Positions 19,993-31,700 of a DNA stretch of 64,000 nt are shown here, one piece after another. This DNA is from Rhineura floridana (lineage: Eukaryota > Chordata > Lepidosauria > Squamata > Rhineuridae). The position numbers were made by a program, and so were the translations under genes. The notes under the pieces were generated by a model. The model did no database searches. It worked only from the letters and a program-made list of their open reading frames with translations, and had not been told where the DNA came from. The DNA is taken from NCBI RefSeq assembly GCF_030035675.1, contig NC_084481.1, forward strand, positions 234,762,927 through 234,826,926, given 5' to 3'. Position 1 is the first letter of the stretch, and the number at the start of each line of letters is the position of its first letter.

Positions 19993-21870
19993 TATTATTT
20001 TTATCATTAATTTTTATTCAAATTTTCAAAAACAAAACAAAACAAAACAAAAATAATTAAACAATAAAATAAAATGTTGACTTCCGATTTGTCGCAGATC
20101 AGTTATACAATATATAACAATCCTGTCTCTTAATTTATATTACAAAATCACTTTCCTCCAGTAGTTATCTTAATTAATCATCAAATCTCATAAACATTAC
20201 TTTATCCTTTCCACAAAAAGTCAAAGAGAGGTTTCAATTCCTTGAGAAATATATCTATCAATTTTTCTCCAAATAAACATGTCGATTAATCCATCTCATC
20301 AAATCTATTAGGTCCAATAATTTCAATAGCCATTCTTCCATTATCAATGTTAATTCCATCTTCCATCTTCAATAATCCTGTTAAGTCCAATAATTTCAGT
20401 AGCCATTCTTCCATTATCAATATCCCATAATAATCTTGCTGTCATAGCCATAGTCATATAATAAGAGTCTGATGGGAATTTCCTTTATCACAAATATTTC
20501 CTTGCCATCAATTCTGAATGTGTTGCTGAAATATTGTTGTAAAGTCATATCTCTGTTCTTCTTTTTTACGAAATGCACTGGCACATCTCTTGAGAGTTTT
20601 TCCATGGTCACATATCTGTAATTAATTCCATAGATTTTTTCTGTGTCAAGCTCCATCACATCATTCCAGTCCAGAAATTTATCCAAGACATTGATAGCTT
20701 TATCTCTAATATCTTCATTAATTTCTTCAGAGACAACGTTGAATTCCAAACAATAAATTTTATCTCTAATATCCATAAACTCCAAGTCTTTTTCTAGTTC
20801 CACATTTGTTCCAATCTCCAGGGCTTGCATCTTCCCTTTAATTTTTCTTTTTTTTTCATCTTCTAATGCTTGTCCAGTTGTATCTCTGATCTCATCAACC
20901 TCCTCTCTCACAAGATCCCCTATTTCTTTAAGCTCCTGCTTCATTTTGCCAAATTCAATTTTCATCTCCTGTCTACCCTGTCTCAGGGTTTGTTTCGTTA
21001 TCTCAATCTCATCCATTATTTTCTGAAGCATAGTTACTTCCAGGATCTCAGCCACTTTCTTGATTGCCATTCTTAAAACCACGAAGAAAAACAACAACCA
21101 CTTCTTATTCCAGCAACAATTGGGTTAATATTCCAAGCCTGATGACATCACAGTGTAGACAGCACAGCCTGCCTTATCTCTTATATGTTCAGGAATGCAA
21201 AACAAATTTAGTTCACAGCATCAAAACAGTTAGTGGCATCGTGAACAAGCAGATTCGTCAAAATGAAATAGACCAAAAAAAAATAGTCCCAGACATATAA
21301 TACTCCAAAAGTTTATAAATCAGATTTATTTATTTTTTTTCTCCTCGGAATAGAAATCCCTCATCCGTTTGTATCTTTAAAATGCACAAATTCCAGGCCA
21401 GCTTTTTGCAATAATAACAAAGATAAGGTTTTTCAATTTCTTTCCTCCTTAATTTCGTGAATGAAAGAGAAGAGTTATAACTCACCCAGGGATTCTTTAT
21501 AGCTGATTCATTGACAAATCTCTTTTTGCTGCAACAATTTAAACCAGATGATAAAAATAGAAAGAAGGATGCTTGCCTGTTAAAATCCGTTTTCCTTTGA
21601 AGAAAAGATAAACGTGTCGCTTAACCAGTTAGAGCTTGTTTGGAAGTCCGTCCGGCACTGCTGGCTGAACCTTCTCTCATAAACTAATGAAATCCAGTCC
21701 TCCCAACAAACACAGGCTTTTGTGGTTAATCTCTACGTTTCTCCCTGCCCGGGAGAAAGTCTTTACCAGTCAGAAAAAAAGTTCTGACTGATTTTAAAAC
21801 TGAAAAAGCTTCCTCTGAGACGAGAGCTCGTCTCAAAGGCAGGCACAGCCGAACTCACCCTTCCCGGAAG
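19993..21870 (-). mobile_element. ORF1-only L1-like retroelement, copy A (1878 bp)
   Basis: Flanked by the perfect 17-bp duplication TGCAGGAAGCTTATTAT (19976-19992 and 21871-21887). On the minus strand it starts CTTCCGGGAAGGGTGAG, has a leader of about 800 bases, one ORF (see separate entry), a 3' UTR with a ~78-bp tandem repeat, and ends with GAATAAAAATTA and an A/T-rich tail. No endonuclease or reverse transcriptase is encoded. Copy B at 46034 begins at the same 5' position, so this is a defined unit and not a random truncation. The layout recalls mammalian half-L1 (HAL1) elements. Confidence 0.8.
20417..21070 (-). CDS. L1 ORF1p-like protein of copy A (217 aa, intact)
   Basis: The start chosen is MAIKKVAEILEV, the first Met shared with copy B; a longer frame begins 27 bases upstream. 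Residues ~5-85 are charged and heptad-like (coiled-coil candidate: ITKQTLRQGRQEMKIEFGKM, KQELKEIGDLVREEV). Residues ~100-215 have the order expected of the L1 ORF1p RNA-binding core (DIRDKIYCLEFNVVSEEINE, IYGINYRYVTMEKLSRDVPV, HFVKKKNRDM). L1 ORF1p is a trimeric RNA chaperone that packages L1 RNA. The frame is uninterrupted. Similarity to L1 ORF1p is by pattern, not alignment, so the family call is moderate. Human L1 ORF1p is 338 aa, so this version is short. Confidence 0.65.
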   Translation of the reverse strand: MAIKKVAEILEVTMLQKIMDEIEITKQTLRQGRQEMKIEFGKMKQELKEIGDLVREEVDEIRDTTGQALEDEKKRKIKGKMQALEIGTNVELEKDLEFMDIRDKIYCLEFNVVSEEINEDIRDKAINVLDKFLDWNDVMELDTEKIYGINYRYVTMEKLSRDVPVHFVKKKNRDMTLQQYFSNTFRIDGKEIFVIKEIPIRLLLYDYGYDSKIIMGY

Positions 21871-23262
21871 TGCAGGAAGCTTATTATCTAGATCATTCCA
21901 GTCTGGTTTCTGGCCTTGTTTCGACATCAAAACAGCCTTGGTGGCCCTACTTGTTTACTTTTATTGGGAGAGAGGCAGGGGCAATGTGATCCTGTTGGTT
22001 CTCCTTGACCTCTCAGCAGCTTTTGACACCATTGACCATGGCATTCTTTTGGAGAGACTGAAGGAGGTGACAGTTGGAGGCACTGTATTACAGTGGTTCC
22101 GCTCTTACCTGCAGGGCCGCTATCCTGTAGAAAGTAGTACTGGGAGATTGTTGCTCAGCTCCATGGCTTTTGGGCTGTGGGGTCCCATAAGGATCCATTC
22201 TGTCTCCTATGTTATTTTACATCTGTCTGAAACCATTGAGAGCTGTCATCTGGGGATTTGGAGCATGGTGTCCTCAGTGTGTTGTTGACACGCAGCTCTG
22301 TCTCTCCATTCCATCTGAATTGGGAGAAGCTATGAAGGTTTTGGACAACTGTGTAGAAGCAGCAATGGACTGGATGACAGGCAATAAACTGAGGTGAATC
22401 CCGATGAGACAGAAGTGCTGTGGATGGGTGGTTCCAGTGTCTGGGAATTAAGTGTATAACCACTTCTGGAAGGGGTTGTACTTCCCTGAAGGAACAGGTT
22501 CATAGTCTGGAAGTACTCTTGGGATTCCAGCTTGTCACTAGAGCCCCAAGTGGCTTCTGTCGCTAGACATGTTTATGGCCAGCTCAGGCTGATTTTGCCA
22601 GCTATGGCCATTCCTGGACTGGGATAGTCTGGCCTCAGTTGGTCATGCTGTGGTGATTTTCAGTCTGGATTAATGTAATGCACTGTGTGTGGGGCTGCCC
22701 TTGAATACAGTCCAGAAGCAGCAGCTAGTACAGAATGTGGCTGCTAGGTTGGTAAGTGGGGCAGCCCAATGGGACATGTCACTGGTCCTGAAAGTGCTGC
22801 ACTGGCTGCCAGTGAGCTACCGGGCCCAATTCAAGGTGTCAGTATTAGCATATAAACTGCTAAATGGATTGGGACCCAAGTACCTAAAAGAGCGCCTTCC
22901 ACAGTTCAGCCATCTTGGACCCTCCAATTGGTAGATGAGGCCTTGTTGGTGGTGCTGCCTGGTCGGTGGTGACCTGTGACAGGGCCTTTTCAGTGGTGGC
23001 TTTCCAATTGTGGAATGCCCTCCCTAGTGAGTTGCATCTGTCTCCATCATTACTGAGTTTTAGGAAGAACTTTAAAACATACCTGTTTACTCAGGCATTG
23101 TTTGGCTGAAGGAGACTGTTCCTGGCAACCTGGAGGTCACAGTATGAAAGAAACTGGTGTTAGATATTTTCGTTGTTGTTCAGTTGTTTTGCTGATGTGT
23201 TTGCTGTCTTGGGCTCCTTCAGGAGGAAGGGTGGGATGTACATCTAATAAATAATAATAAAT

Positions 23263-23570
23263 TACATAGGTGCCTTATAGAGAGCTTTCCATAAACAAGA
23301 TGCCACCACAGAAAATACCTAAACCCTGAGCACTCTCCTCCCATCCTGCTCACCTCTGAAGGCAGGGGGACTCGGGGAAGGACCTCTGAGGATGATGTAA
23401 TAGTTGAGCAAGCGTGTGTGGGAGAAAGGAAATTCCTCAGGAACCCAGGCTCAGGGCTTTACATCAGGAGTACATTTGATCTCCTTTGGACTGAGTTGGA
23501 GAATCATGGTCCCTGTTTCTGTCAAAACAGAAGCACTTCAGAGTCCTATATTGCATGCCTAACCCTAACT
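23263..23570. other. No gene recognised
   Basis: Unremarkable intronic sequence between an L2 tail and a hAT MITE. Confidence 0.35.
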
Positions 23571-23578
23571 CCTTAAAG

Positions 23579-23716
23579 CAGCCTTTCCCAACCAGTGTGC
23601 CTCCAGATGCTGTTGGACCACAACTCCCATCAGCCTCAGCCAGCATTGCCAATGGCCAGGAAAGATGGGAATTGTGGTCCAATTACATCGGGAGGCACAC
23701 TGGTTGGGAAAGGCTG
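23579..23716. mobile_element. hAT-type palindromic MITE with 8-bp duplication
   Basis: 138 bp, almost one long inverted repeat: CAGCCTTTCCCAACCAGTG at the left and its inverse CACTGGTTGGGAAAGGCTG at the right. Flanked by the exact 8-bp duplication CCTTAAAG (23571-23578 and 23717-23724), the hAT signature. Confidence 0.9.
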
Positions 23717-23724
23717 CCTTAAAG

Positions 23725-24439
23725 AATGTCTTGCAGTAAGCCTTGTCCCTGAAGCTGCATTGCTACTGATGTAATCTGCTATAAAGTTTTTCTTCTCGAG
23801 GTCAACAGCAGAAGGTGTCCTCCCATTCCTGACACCTGTGTTGTCGTTTGGAGTTTCGTTGTCATGTTTGTCCGGAAACTGAGAAGTAACATAAAATGTG
23901 CCCCTTATCTGCTTTGACAGTCAGACTAGCTCAGTTTTCACTTTGTTCCTGGAAGGCAGCATTTCCTGTTATTACCAGCACCTTTGTGAAGAATCTTAGC
24001 AGCCTGAAAGCTCATGGAATCCGTAGACTGATTCTCTGTGGAGTTCTGATGCCTAGAACGTTACTTTGCATTGGGGGGAAAGCTAGTGTTAAAATTGCAG
24101 AGGAGAGACCGGATACAGGTTTAGCTTCCTTGCTAACCCCTATTGCTATACTTTTTTCCTTCTTGAAGAAAAATTCCCTTCCTTTTTCTACCACTCAGTC
24201 TGATCGTTGGGTCATTTCTTTTCCTTATAGGGTACTGATAGAACTATTCTGGATTGTAGGAGCCCTGAGTGCCTTCTGGCGAGGCAGAATCCACATTTGT
24301 CAGGACCCTGTGGCTCCAAAATACCACTTGCATTGCCATATAATGTAATATTTATGTGAGCGTTTGAATAAAGCATGACAATAGTAACTCAAATAAACCC
24401 TGTACTTTATATAGGGCTGTTTAGCAGGACACTTTCCCC
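23725..24439. other. No gene recognised
   Basis: A + frame open over 23896-24348 has no recognisable domain and no splice context supporting it. Intronic. Confidence 0.35.
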
Positions 24440-24900
24440 TGTCAAGCTTGGCCTGCGAGGGTTGAGGGAGATAACAGTCTGGCCCACCAGTCTAGGAAAC
24501 TAAGTCCTATCCAGTGCTTGGAATTGGTCTTGGAACCGCCAGTCAAGCTATTGTAATAAGGGAGCCACATGTTCCTCTTAATTGGCTCTAGTCAACAGTC
24601 TGGCCACACCTTTCTGGACCGGCCGAGGCTTCCAAACACTTTTCAAAGGCTAGTCCAGTTGCCGTGTAAGATGTGGGGTACCTTGAGCAGATCTGACCTC
24701 TCTAGGATGAGGTGCAGCTGGAATGTCAGGTGACGTTTGGCAAAGCCAACACCTGAACATCCAGGTTCAGAGCTGGATCTAGGAGCACCCCCAGAGTGCA
24801 AACCTGAGCTTTCAAGGAGAGTGAGACCTCATCCAAGACAGGCTGCTGCTTGCTTTTGATTTGACTGAGAGTGAAGTGACCAAATGAAGCCAGTGTTGTA
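24440..24900 (-). repeat. Degraded L2-like LINE (antisense, noncoding)
   Basis: Resembles the minus-strand L2-like block at 40.4-40.8 kb (TGGAATTGGTCTTGGAACCG; AGAGCTGGATCTAGGAGCAC; both have the AGCTA-TGTA-AGGAGC and GGATCTAGGAG patterns). No ORF survives. Confidence 0.4.
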
Positions 24901-25983
24901 AACTAGTAGAAGACAAGCAGAATAAGAATTTCTAAGCACATCGCCACCTATGAGCACACACCCAGAGCACACCCCCTTGTGGTGCTGCTCTGCACCATGT
25001 AAGAGTGCTGTTTATTATGTCACATTTGTTGTTGTTGTTTGGGCTTCTGTCTTGTTTCTGGCAGCAGACACCTATATTATTCTTACTCTGGTGTTTCTCT
25101 TGTGGCCTTGAACGATTCTCTCCCATGTTGGAGTTTAGCCCAGCATACTGTGGAGGGTCTTATCTTGTGGTGGGGTGTTCGTTGACCTTCTTTCTATTCT
25201 TGTCCTGTCTGCCTCTCCAACTGGGAAATTGTTTTGTGATTGAGCCCTCAATATGGAGTTTCCCCACTGCTATAGGCTGCGTCTTTTAGAGAGGCAATGT
25301 GACCTTTTATTCAGAGGTTACTTAAAGGCCAGGAGTTTGTTAAATAGGGTTTCAACAGATCATATGCCCTTTTGAGTAAAAATGTTTAAATTTTATTATC
25401 TCATCTAGTATGGATCATTGATGACAGGGAGGTAAAAAATAACTTTGGCATTTCTCTCAGAGGCTGGTGAAAGGTCATTAATCTAATGGTTTACAGAAAC
25501 CATTAACTCCTTATGTCAGGCATTGCTGCAGGGTGTGAGGAGGACTACAAACTGGAGAAGATAAAATTGCAGATGACTGGTTTCAGTTCATCACATTTTT
25601 CAGCCAAGTAGTGCAACAAGCAAAGCAATTCTTTATTGAACAGACCATCTTCTACGTGAAGGCCCAGTGAGCAAGGACTGTGCAACGGTGACTCAGCTGT
25701 GCTCATGAATCTTTGCCTTCCATAGCCAGTGATGGGACGTGGGTCCTTATGTGAGTCGCTGGACCGGTTCTTGACGTGGTATTTATGGTTGCCATACATT
25801 TCAAAATAGCTGCATTTATTGGCTCTTATCACTTCTCTTCTGTGCTAAATATTTATTCAGCTAGTCTGCTCAGAACTTTTTTGTTGTTGAATTTTTAAGT
25901 AACTAATCTGTTGCCTCAAAGAAATCCTACTAATCTTTCTTTCCATGTTGGGGAATAATTGAAGTGAGAGGAGGCAGAGTCTT
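24901..25983. other. No gene recognised
   Basis: About 1.1 kb of intronic sequence. Short GTT runs occur near 25028 and 25984. No coding or repeat call I can support. Confidence 0.35.
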
Positions 25984-26268
25984 TGTTGTTGTTGTTGTTG
26001 TTATGTGCCTTCAAGTCGATTATGACTTATGGCAACCCTATGAATCAGCGACCTCGAAGAGCATCTGTCATGAACCACCCTGTTCAGATCTTGTAAGTTC
26101 AGGTCTGTGGCTTCTTTTATGGAATCAATCCATCTCCTGTTTGGCCTTCCTCTTTTTCTACTACCTTCTGTTTTTCTCAGCATTATTGTCTTTTCTAGTG
26201 AATAAGGTCTTCTCATTATGTGTCCAAAGTATGATGACCTCAGTTTCATAATTTTAGCTTCTAGTGAC
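25984..26268 (-). mobile_element. Bov-B LINE 3' end
   Basis: The minus strand reads the Bov-B C terminus without interruption (MKLRSSYFGHIMRRPYSLEK, GRPNRRWIDSIKEATDLNLQ, HRVAISHNRLEGT, stop) and ends in the tail AAGGCACATAACAACAACAA. A strongly 5'-truncated but well preserved, probably young copy. Confidence 0.9.
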
Positions 26269-26355
26269 AGTACTGGTTTAAGACCTTAAAAATAATGCAG
26301 TGGCATCACTGTTGGAATCTATATAGGTGATACTGGTCATTCTTCCTCTGGGCCG

Positions 26356-26493
26356 CAGCCTTTCCCAACTAGTGGGCCACCAGATGTTGTTGGACCACAA
26401 CTCCCATCAGCCTCAGCCAGCATTGCCAATGGTCAGGAAAGATGGGAATTGTGGTCCAACAACATCCGGTGGCCCACTAGTTGGGAAACGCTG
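26356..26493. mobile_element. hAT-type palindromic MITE
   Basis: Same family as 23579-23716, with the same inverted ends (CAGCCTTTCCCAACTAGTGG and the inverse CCACTAGTTGGGAAACGCTG) and the same length. No clear 8-bp duplication is visible. Confidence 0.85.
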
Positions 26494-26756
26494 CAGGAAT
26501 ACAAGCTTGTAGAAACACAGACAAGCAGAGTCCAAACATGAAGCCTTCAAGTAATGGTGCATTTTTAGAAGAAAAGCAAGGGTTTATTGAGTGACATTCT
26601 CACAGAGGAATGAGAGATTCAAGATTATCCATCTCTTGGTTGAAGAAACCAGGCACCTTTCTTGTTATAGTATAAATAATTCCAACAACAACTCTTCCCT
26701 TCTCTAGTCTCACCTCCAGCTGTCATATGGCAACTGGAAATGCTTCTTATGTTGGA

Positions 26757-27165
26757 GAACATATAGCACAGTGGGGAGGAGAGCCTGGCTGGGAGTCCAG
26801 AGTCTGTGAGTTCAAATCCCCGCTTGTGTCTCCTGGTGTCAAGGGCCAACTAAAGATCACCCCACAGTGAGTGGCTCAGGGGTTACGTGCCCTGCCACCT
26901 GTGCAGCCGTGGGCAAGCTGCATAGTCCCAAGGAGCCCAGTTGCCCCCCAGCTGGCAATTGCGGACAAGGAAGGGGCTGGCTTGTGCAGCTGTGGCAAGC
27001 TGAGCAGGCCCTAGCCAGCTGGGGAGGACTAGCCTCAGAGGGAGGCAATGGGAAACCCCCTCTGAATACCGCTTACCATGAAATCCCTATCCATAGGGTC
27101 TCCATAAGTCGGGATCGACTTGAATGCTGGCATTGCCCCAGCTGTTTTTTTTAAAAAAAAAAACC
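26757..27165 (+). repeat. tRNA-derived SINE with Bov-B-like 3' tail
   Basis: The tRNA-like head has a B box, GTTCAAATCCC (26810-26820), and an A-box-like segment near 26766 (AGCACAGTGGGGAGGAGA). A long body follows (AGGGAGGCAATGGGAAACCC), then the tail GGTCTCCATAAGTCGGGATC as in Bov-B, and T/A runs. Sense-oriented relative of the SINE at 9.3-9.7 kb. It is a SINE head, not a tRNA gene: no complete cloverleaf. Confidence 0.8.
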
Positions 27166-27225
27166 TTTGGGAAAGACTGCTTGGCCAATAGAACTCTGCT
27201 TGAATGTATTGGTGACTTCTGAAGT

Positions 27226-27290
27226 CAGCCTTCCCCAACCTGGTTTGGACTGCAATTTCCATCAGCCCCTAGTCAGCACCAGTAGTTCCT
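27226..27290. repeat. Truncated hAT-type MITE
   Basis: CAGCCTTCCCCAACCTGGTT followed by TTGGACTGCAATTTCCATCA matches one arm of the palindromic hAT MITEs; the other arm is missing. Confidence 0.55.
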
Positions 27291-27479
27291 GGACACTGCA
27301 GATCTCTTCCAATTGCTGTTGCGCGTGAGCAGCTGAGAATTGTTGAAGAATGTGTTGGAGGTAGTTGTAATGAATACCAACCCTTGCAAAAAGGGATTAA
27401 TAACACTAATTATTTAATGCAGAAATGGGAACTTGTTCAGTTTGATGATGACTCTTGGGAAAATTAGTCTGTATCATTG

Positions 27480-30400
27480 TATCTTTATTCCATAATTACT
27501 GTTGTTATTATTAGTTGATATGTGTATAAATTCCATATTTGCTGCTGTTGTTCTCTGACTGTCACCATTGCCCAATTCTTACTTTTTGGGAGAAGAGCTA
27601 TTGGCAGGGTTCTGTCAGTATATGTTTATAGCTTTGTTTTTTGGTGGGAGTGTGGTGGTGTGGCGCGTGATGAGAGTATATGTGTCTGTGAATTGCGTGT
27701 GTGCTTAAGGTTTTATATTATGTGCCTGGGTGAGAGGTTTCAGGGTCAAGTGGGGAGATCTGTGGGGGCCCCAATTGGCGTGGTGACGGGTAGAGGGAGA
27801 TATGGCGTTGTGAGGAAGTCTTGCCAGGTGAGGGGAACTCGGCCCAGGCAGTTAACGACTGTGCCTTGTTCCGGTCTTCCTCGCACCCACAGGTTTTTTG
27901 GTTGTCCTATCAGCCAGCTCTCAGATCTTCGGATGCTGCTCTTAAATGCCAGATCGGTACAAAATAAGATCTCCCTCAAACACGATTTAATTGTGGATGA
28001 GGGAGCCGATCTGACATGCATTACAGAGACCTGGGTGGGTGAGCAGGGAGGAGTTAGTCTCTCCCAGCTGTGCCCCCCGGGGTATCTGGTTCAGCATCAG
28101 GGTAGATCTGAGGGTCGGGGAGGGGTGGTGGCTGTGGTCTATAGGAGTTCCATCTCCCTCTCCAAGCACCCTGTCCATGTGGCTACTGGTTTGGAGTGCT
28201 TGCATCTTGTGTTGGGACAACGTGACAGATTGGGGATTCTGTTGGTGTACTGCCCACCCAGCTGCCCAACGGACTCCCTAACTGAGCTGACGGAGGTGGT
28301 CTCGGATGTAATGCTGAGATCCCCTAGACTTTTGGTGCTGGGGGATGTCAACATTCATGCCGAAGCCACCTTGTCTGGGGCGGCTCAGGACTTCATGGCT
28401 TCCATGACAACCATGGGGCTGTCTCAATATGCTGTTGGCCCAACACATACAGCAGGACACACTCTGGATTTAATTTTTGCCACTGGACAGGGAGATGGTG
28501 ATCTGAATGTAGGGAACTTTACATCGGTCCCTTTGTCATGGACAGATCACCGCTTGTTGAGGTTTAGACTTACAGCGACCTCTTCCCTCTGCAAGGGTGG
28601 GGGACCCATTAAGATGGTCCGCCCCCAGAGACTAATGATTCCTGAGGATTTTCAAAGGGCTCTGGGGAGTTTTTCGGTCGAAAAGGCTGGTGCTCCTGTC
28701 GAAGCCCTGGTGGAACTGTGGAATGCAGAAATGACCCCGGCGGTTGACACGATCGCCCCTGTGCGCCCTCTTCGGTGTAGAGCTCATGCAGCTCCATGGC
28801 ATACTTTGGAGCTGAGAGCGATGAAACAGCATAGGAGACGGCTTGAGTGCAGATGGAGGCAAACTCCTGATGGATGCAATCATGCACTGGTAAGTGCCTA
28901 TACTTAGTTGTACTTGGGGGCAGTGAAGGCAGCAAAGAAGCAACACTTTGCTGCCACCATTAAATCATCTATCTGCCGTCCAGCGGAGCTTTTTAAAATT
29001 GTCCGAGGGCTATTACATTCTGGCCCTACGGACATGATGGAGTCATCGCAAGCGCGCTGTAATGAATTTGCTAGGCACTTCCAGGATAAAATCTCTTGCA
29101 TCCGCCAGGACTTAGACTCCAATGTTGTAGCAGTAGAATTGAATGAGGTGTCCAGCACACAGTCTTGTCCTAATTTTTTGGATGAGTTTCAGTTGGTACA
29201 GCTTGAGGACGTTGACAGGGTGCTTGGACTGGTGCGTGCAACCACTTCTAGGTTGGATCCTTGCCCTTCTTGGCTAATAAAAGCTAGCAGGAATGGAACA
29301 GCCGGCTGGGCCAGGGCAGTGATTAATGCTTCATTGAGGGAGGGAGTGGTCCCTAGCCTCCTGAAAGAGGCAATAGTAAGACCACTTCTGAAGAAATCGT
29401 TCCTGGACCCAGAAAATCTTCACAACTATAGGCCGGTAGCTAATGTTCTGTTCCTGGGCAAGGTCCTGGAACGAGTGGTTGCCGACCAGCTCCAGACACT
29501 TTTGGATGAAACCGATTATCTGGATCCATTTCAGTTGGGTTTTAGACCCGGTTTTGGCACGGAGACAGCCTTGGTCGCCCTGTATGATGACCTTTGTCGG
29601 GAGACAGACAGGGGGAGTGTGACCCTGCTGATTCTCCTTGATCTCTCAGCGGCTTTTGATACCATCGACCATGGTATCCTTCTGGGACGACTCTCTGATC
29701 TGGGAGTGGGCGGTACTGTGTGGCAGTGGTTCCGCTCCTACTTGGTGGGTCGTCTCCAGAGAGTAGTACTTGGGGAGCACTGCTCGAAGCCCTGGGACCT
29801 CCAGTATGGAGTCCTGCAGGGGTCAGTTCTGTCCCCATGCTTTTTAATATCTATATGAAGCCTCTGGGTGCGGTCATCAGGAGTTTTGGAGTGCGTTGCC
29901 ATCAGTACGCTGATGACACGCAGCTCTACTTCTCCTTTTCATCTTTTTCAGGTGAGTCTGTCGACTTGCTGAACCGATGTCTAGCTGCGACAATGGACTG
30001 GATGAGAGCTAACAAACTGAGGCTTAATCCAGACAAGACTGAGATGCTGCTGGTGGGTGGTTCTCCTGACAGAATGGTGGATGTTCGACCTGTTCTGGAT
30101 GGGGTTACACTCCCCCTGAATGAACAGGTTCGTAGCTTGGGAGTCCTTTTAGACCCATCCCTGTCACTTGAGACTCAGATAGCCTCGGTGGCTCAGGGTG
30201 CTTTTTACCAACTTCGGCTGGTGGCCCAGCTATGCCCCTATCTGGACAGAGAGAACCTCGCTTCAGTAGTTCATGTGCTAGTAACCTCGAAATTAGATTA
30301 CTGCAATGCACTCTACGTGGGGCTGCCTCTGAAGACGGTCCGGAAACTGCAGCTTGTGCAGAATGCAGCGGCCAGACTATTAACGGGGACCAGACGGTCC

Positions 30401-30930
30401 AACCATATAACACTGATTCTGGCCCGCCTGCACTGGCTGCCTATTTGTTTCCGGGCCCGGTTCAAAGTGCTGGTTTTAACCTACAAAGCCCTACACGGCA
30501 CTGAACCACAATACCTGTTGGAACGCCTTCCCCGATATGAACCTGCCCGTACACTACGCTCATCATCAAAGACCCTCCTCTGAGTTCCTACATATAGGGA
30601 AGCTCGGAGGGTGGCAACGCGGAAAAGGGCTTTTTCTGTGGTGGCCCCCGAACTGTGGAACGACCTCCCAGAGGAGATACGCCTGGCGCCAACATTACTG
30701 TCTTTTCGGCGCCTGGTTAAAACTTTCCTCTTTGCCCAGGCATTTTAATACGTTTAGTATGCGCTGACATTGTTTTAATCTTTTTAACATTTTAAATTTT
30801 TAATGTGTTTTATATTGTTACATATTTATTGTATTTTTGATGTTTTCTTGTTCTTGTGAACCGCCCAGAGAGCTTCGGCTATGGGGCGGTCTATAAGTTT
30901 AATGAAATAAATAAATAAATAAATATGTGG
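27480..30930 (+). mobile_element. L2-like LINE, nearly full-length ORF2
   Basis: Best-preserved LINE here. 27522-28904 encodes an AP-type endonuclease (LLLNARSVQNKISLKHDLIV; LTCITETWVGE; LLVLGDVNIHAEA; SWTDHRLLRFRL). 28908-30583 encodes reverse transcriptase (NYRPVANVLFLGKVLERVVA; LLDLSAAFDTIDHGILLGRL; QYADDTQLYFSFS) and the C-terminal domain (ARLHWLPICFRARFKVLVLT). Only two lesions are clear: an in-frame TAG at 28905-28907 between the two domains, and a one-base loss near 29835 where LSPMLFNIYMKPL changes frame. The 3' end is GAACCGCCCAGAGAGCTTCG followed by (AAAT)n. Likely a recent copy. Confidence 0.92.
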
Positions 30931-31499
30931 AATTTGGAGGGGAAAGGATTCTACTCCCTACAAAAAAGATAATAACTAAGCCCCAGGCAGCCTACATTTT
31001 AAGGAGTGTTTTCAACATTTCTTAGGGTGTCAATTAAATGTCCCTTAGCTTAAAAGAAGGCCAGAGTCTTTGACACAGATAATGAGCAGAAAGTACCAAA
31101 GGACTATCACATTTTCTCCCAGGACATTATGTGCTATGCTATCCATAGATTAGTTGAAATGGTGAGCAGATGCTCTTTTAATGACTGGATAACCTAATTC
31201 TCCCAAGAAAATCATAGTCTTTTGGATCATTTGGAACTCATCCAGTCTCCTGCCCAAATGCAATACTATCCAACTGTAAGTCCTTCACCTATCAGAAAAC
31301 AATGTGTCACAATGGCCTTGTTTGTACATAACAGTTAGGGATGAAGCTTGAACTCACAAACTCCACCCCCTTCCCTCCCGCAGTGTTGTTTTGAGGAGGA
31401 GATCAGAAGCGTAAGCTTCTTTTTTTGACTAGCTGCAGTTTGCAGAACCTGGACAAACCATGGTTAGCCTTAACCATAGTTTAATCGAGGGGTTGCCGT
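30931..31499. other. No gene recognised; possible MITE scrap
   Basis: 31310-31490 contains AACCATGGTTAGCCTTAACC, a pattern shared with blocks near 32.1, 43.8 and 56.7 kb. No coding signal. Confidence 0.35.
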
Positions 31500-31700
31500 T
31501 GTGGTGGTCATGGGTGCCATTGGAGGCAGTAAGTCTCTGAATACCAGTTGCTGGGAATCACAGGTGGGGAGAATGTTGTTGCACTCAGGTCCTGCTTTCA
31601 GACTTCCCACTGGGCACCTAGCTGGCCGCTGTGAGAACAGAATGCTGGACTACATGGGCCACTGGCTTGATCCAGCAGGTGCTTCTGATGTTCACGTGCA
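31500..31700 (+). repeat. CR1 3' end fragment
   Basis: Matches the sense CR1 3' UTR (CTGGGAATCACAGGTGGGGA; GAGAACAGAATGCTGGACTA; GGCTTGATCCAGCAGG). Confidence 0.7.

Larger units (their letters stand above)
19701..23262 (+). mobile_element. L2-like LINE fragment, interrupted by an L1-like element
   Basis: The + strand carries L2 reverse-transcriptase pieces: DPCPSWLVKPNRRELTEWVQ before 19975; LLDLSAAFDTIDHGILLERL near 22000-22050; WLPVSYRAQFKVSVLAYKLL near 22810-22860; and an AATAAATAATAATAAA tail. Several stops and shifts. Split at 19976-21887 by a minus-strand element flanked by a 17-bp duplication of L2 sequence. Confidence 0.85.

Noticed and set aside
26757-26830. Possible tRNA gene
   Set aside because: B box present, but the A box is degenerate, no cloverleaf can be closed, and the sequence continues into a SINE body with a Bov-B-like tail.
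26867-27154. Plus frame of 95 codons at 26.87 kb
   Set aside because: It is the body of a tRNA-derived SINE.
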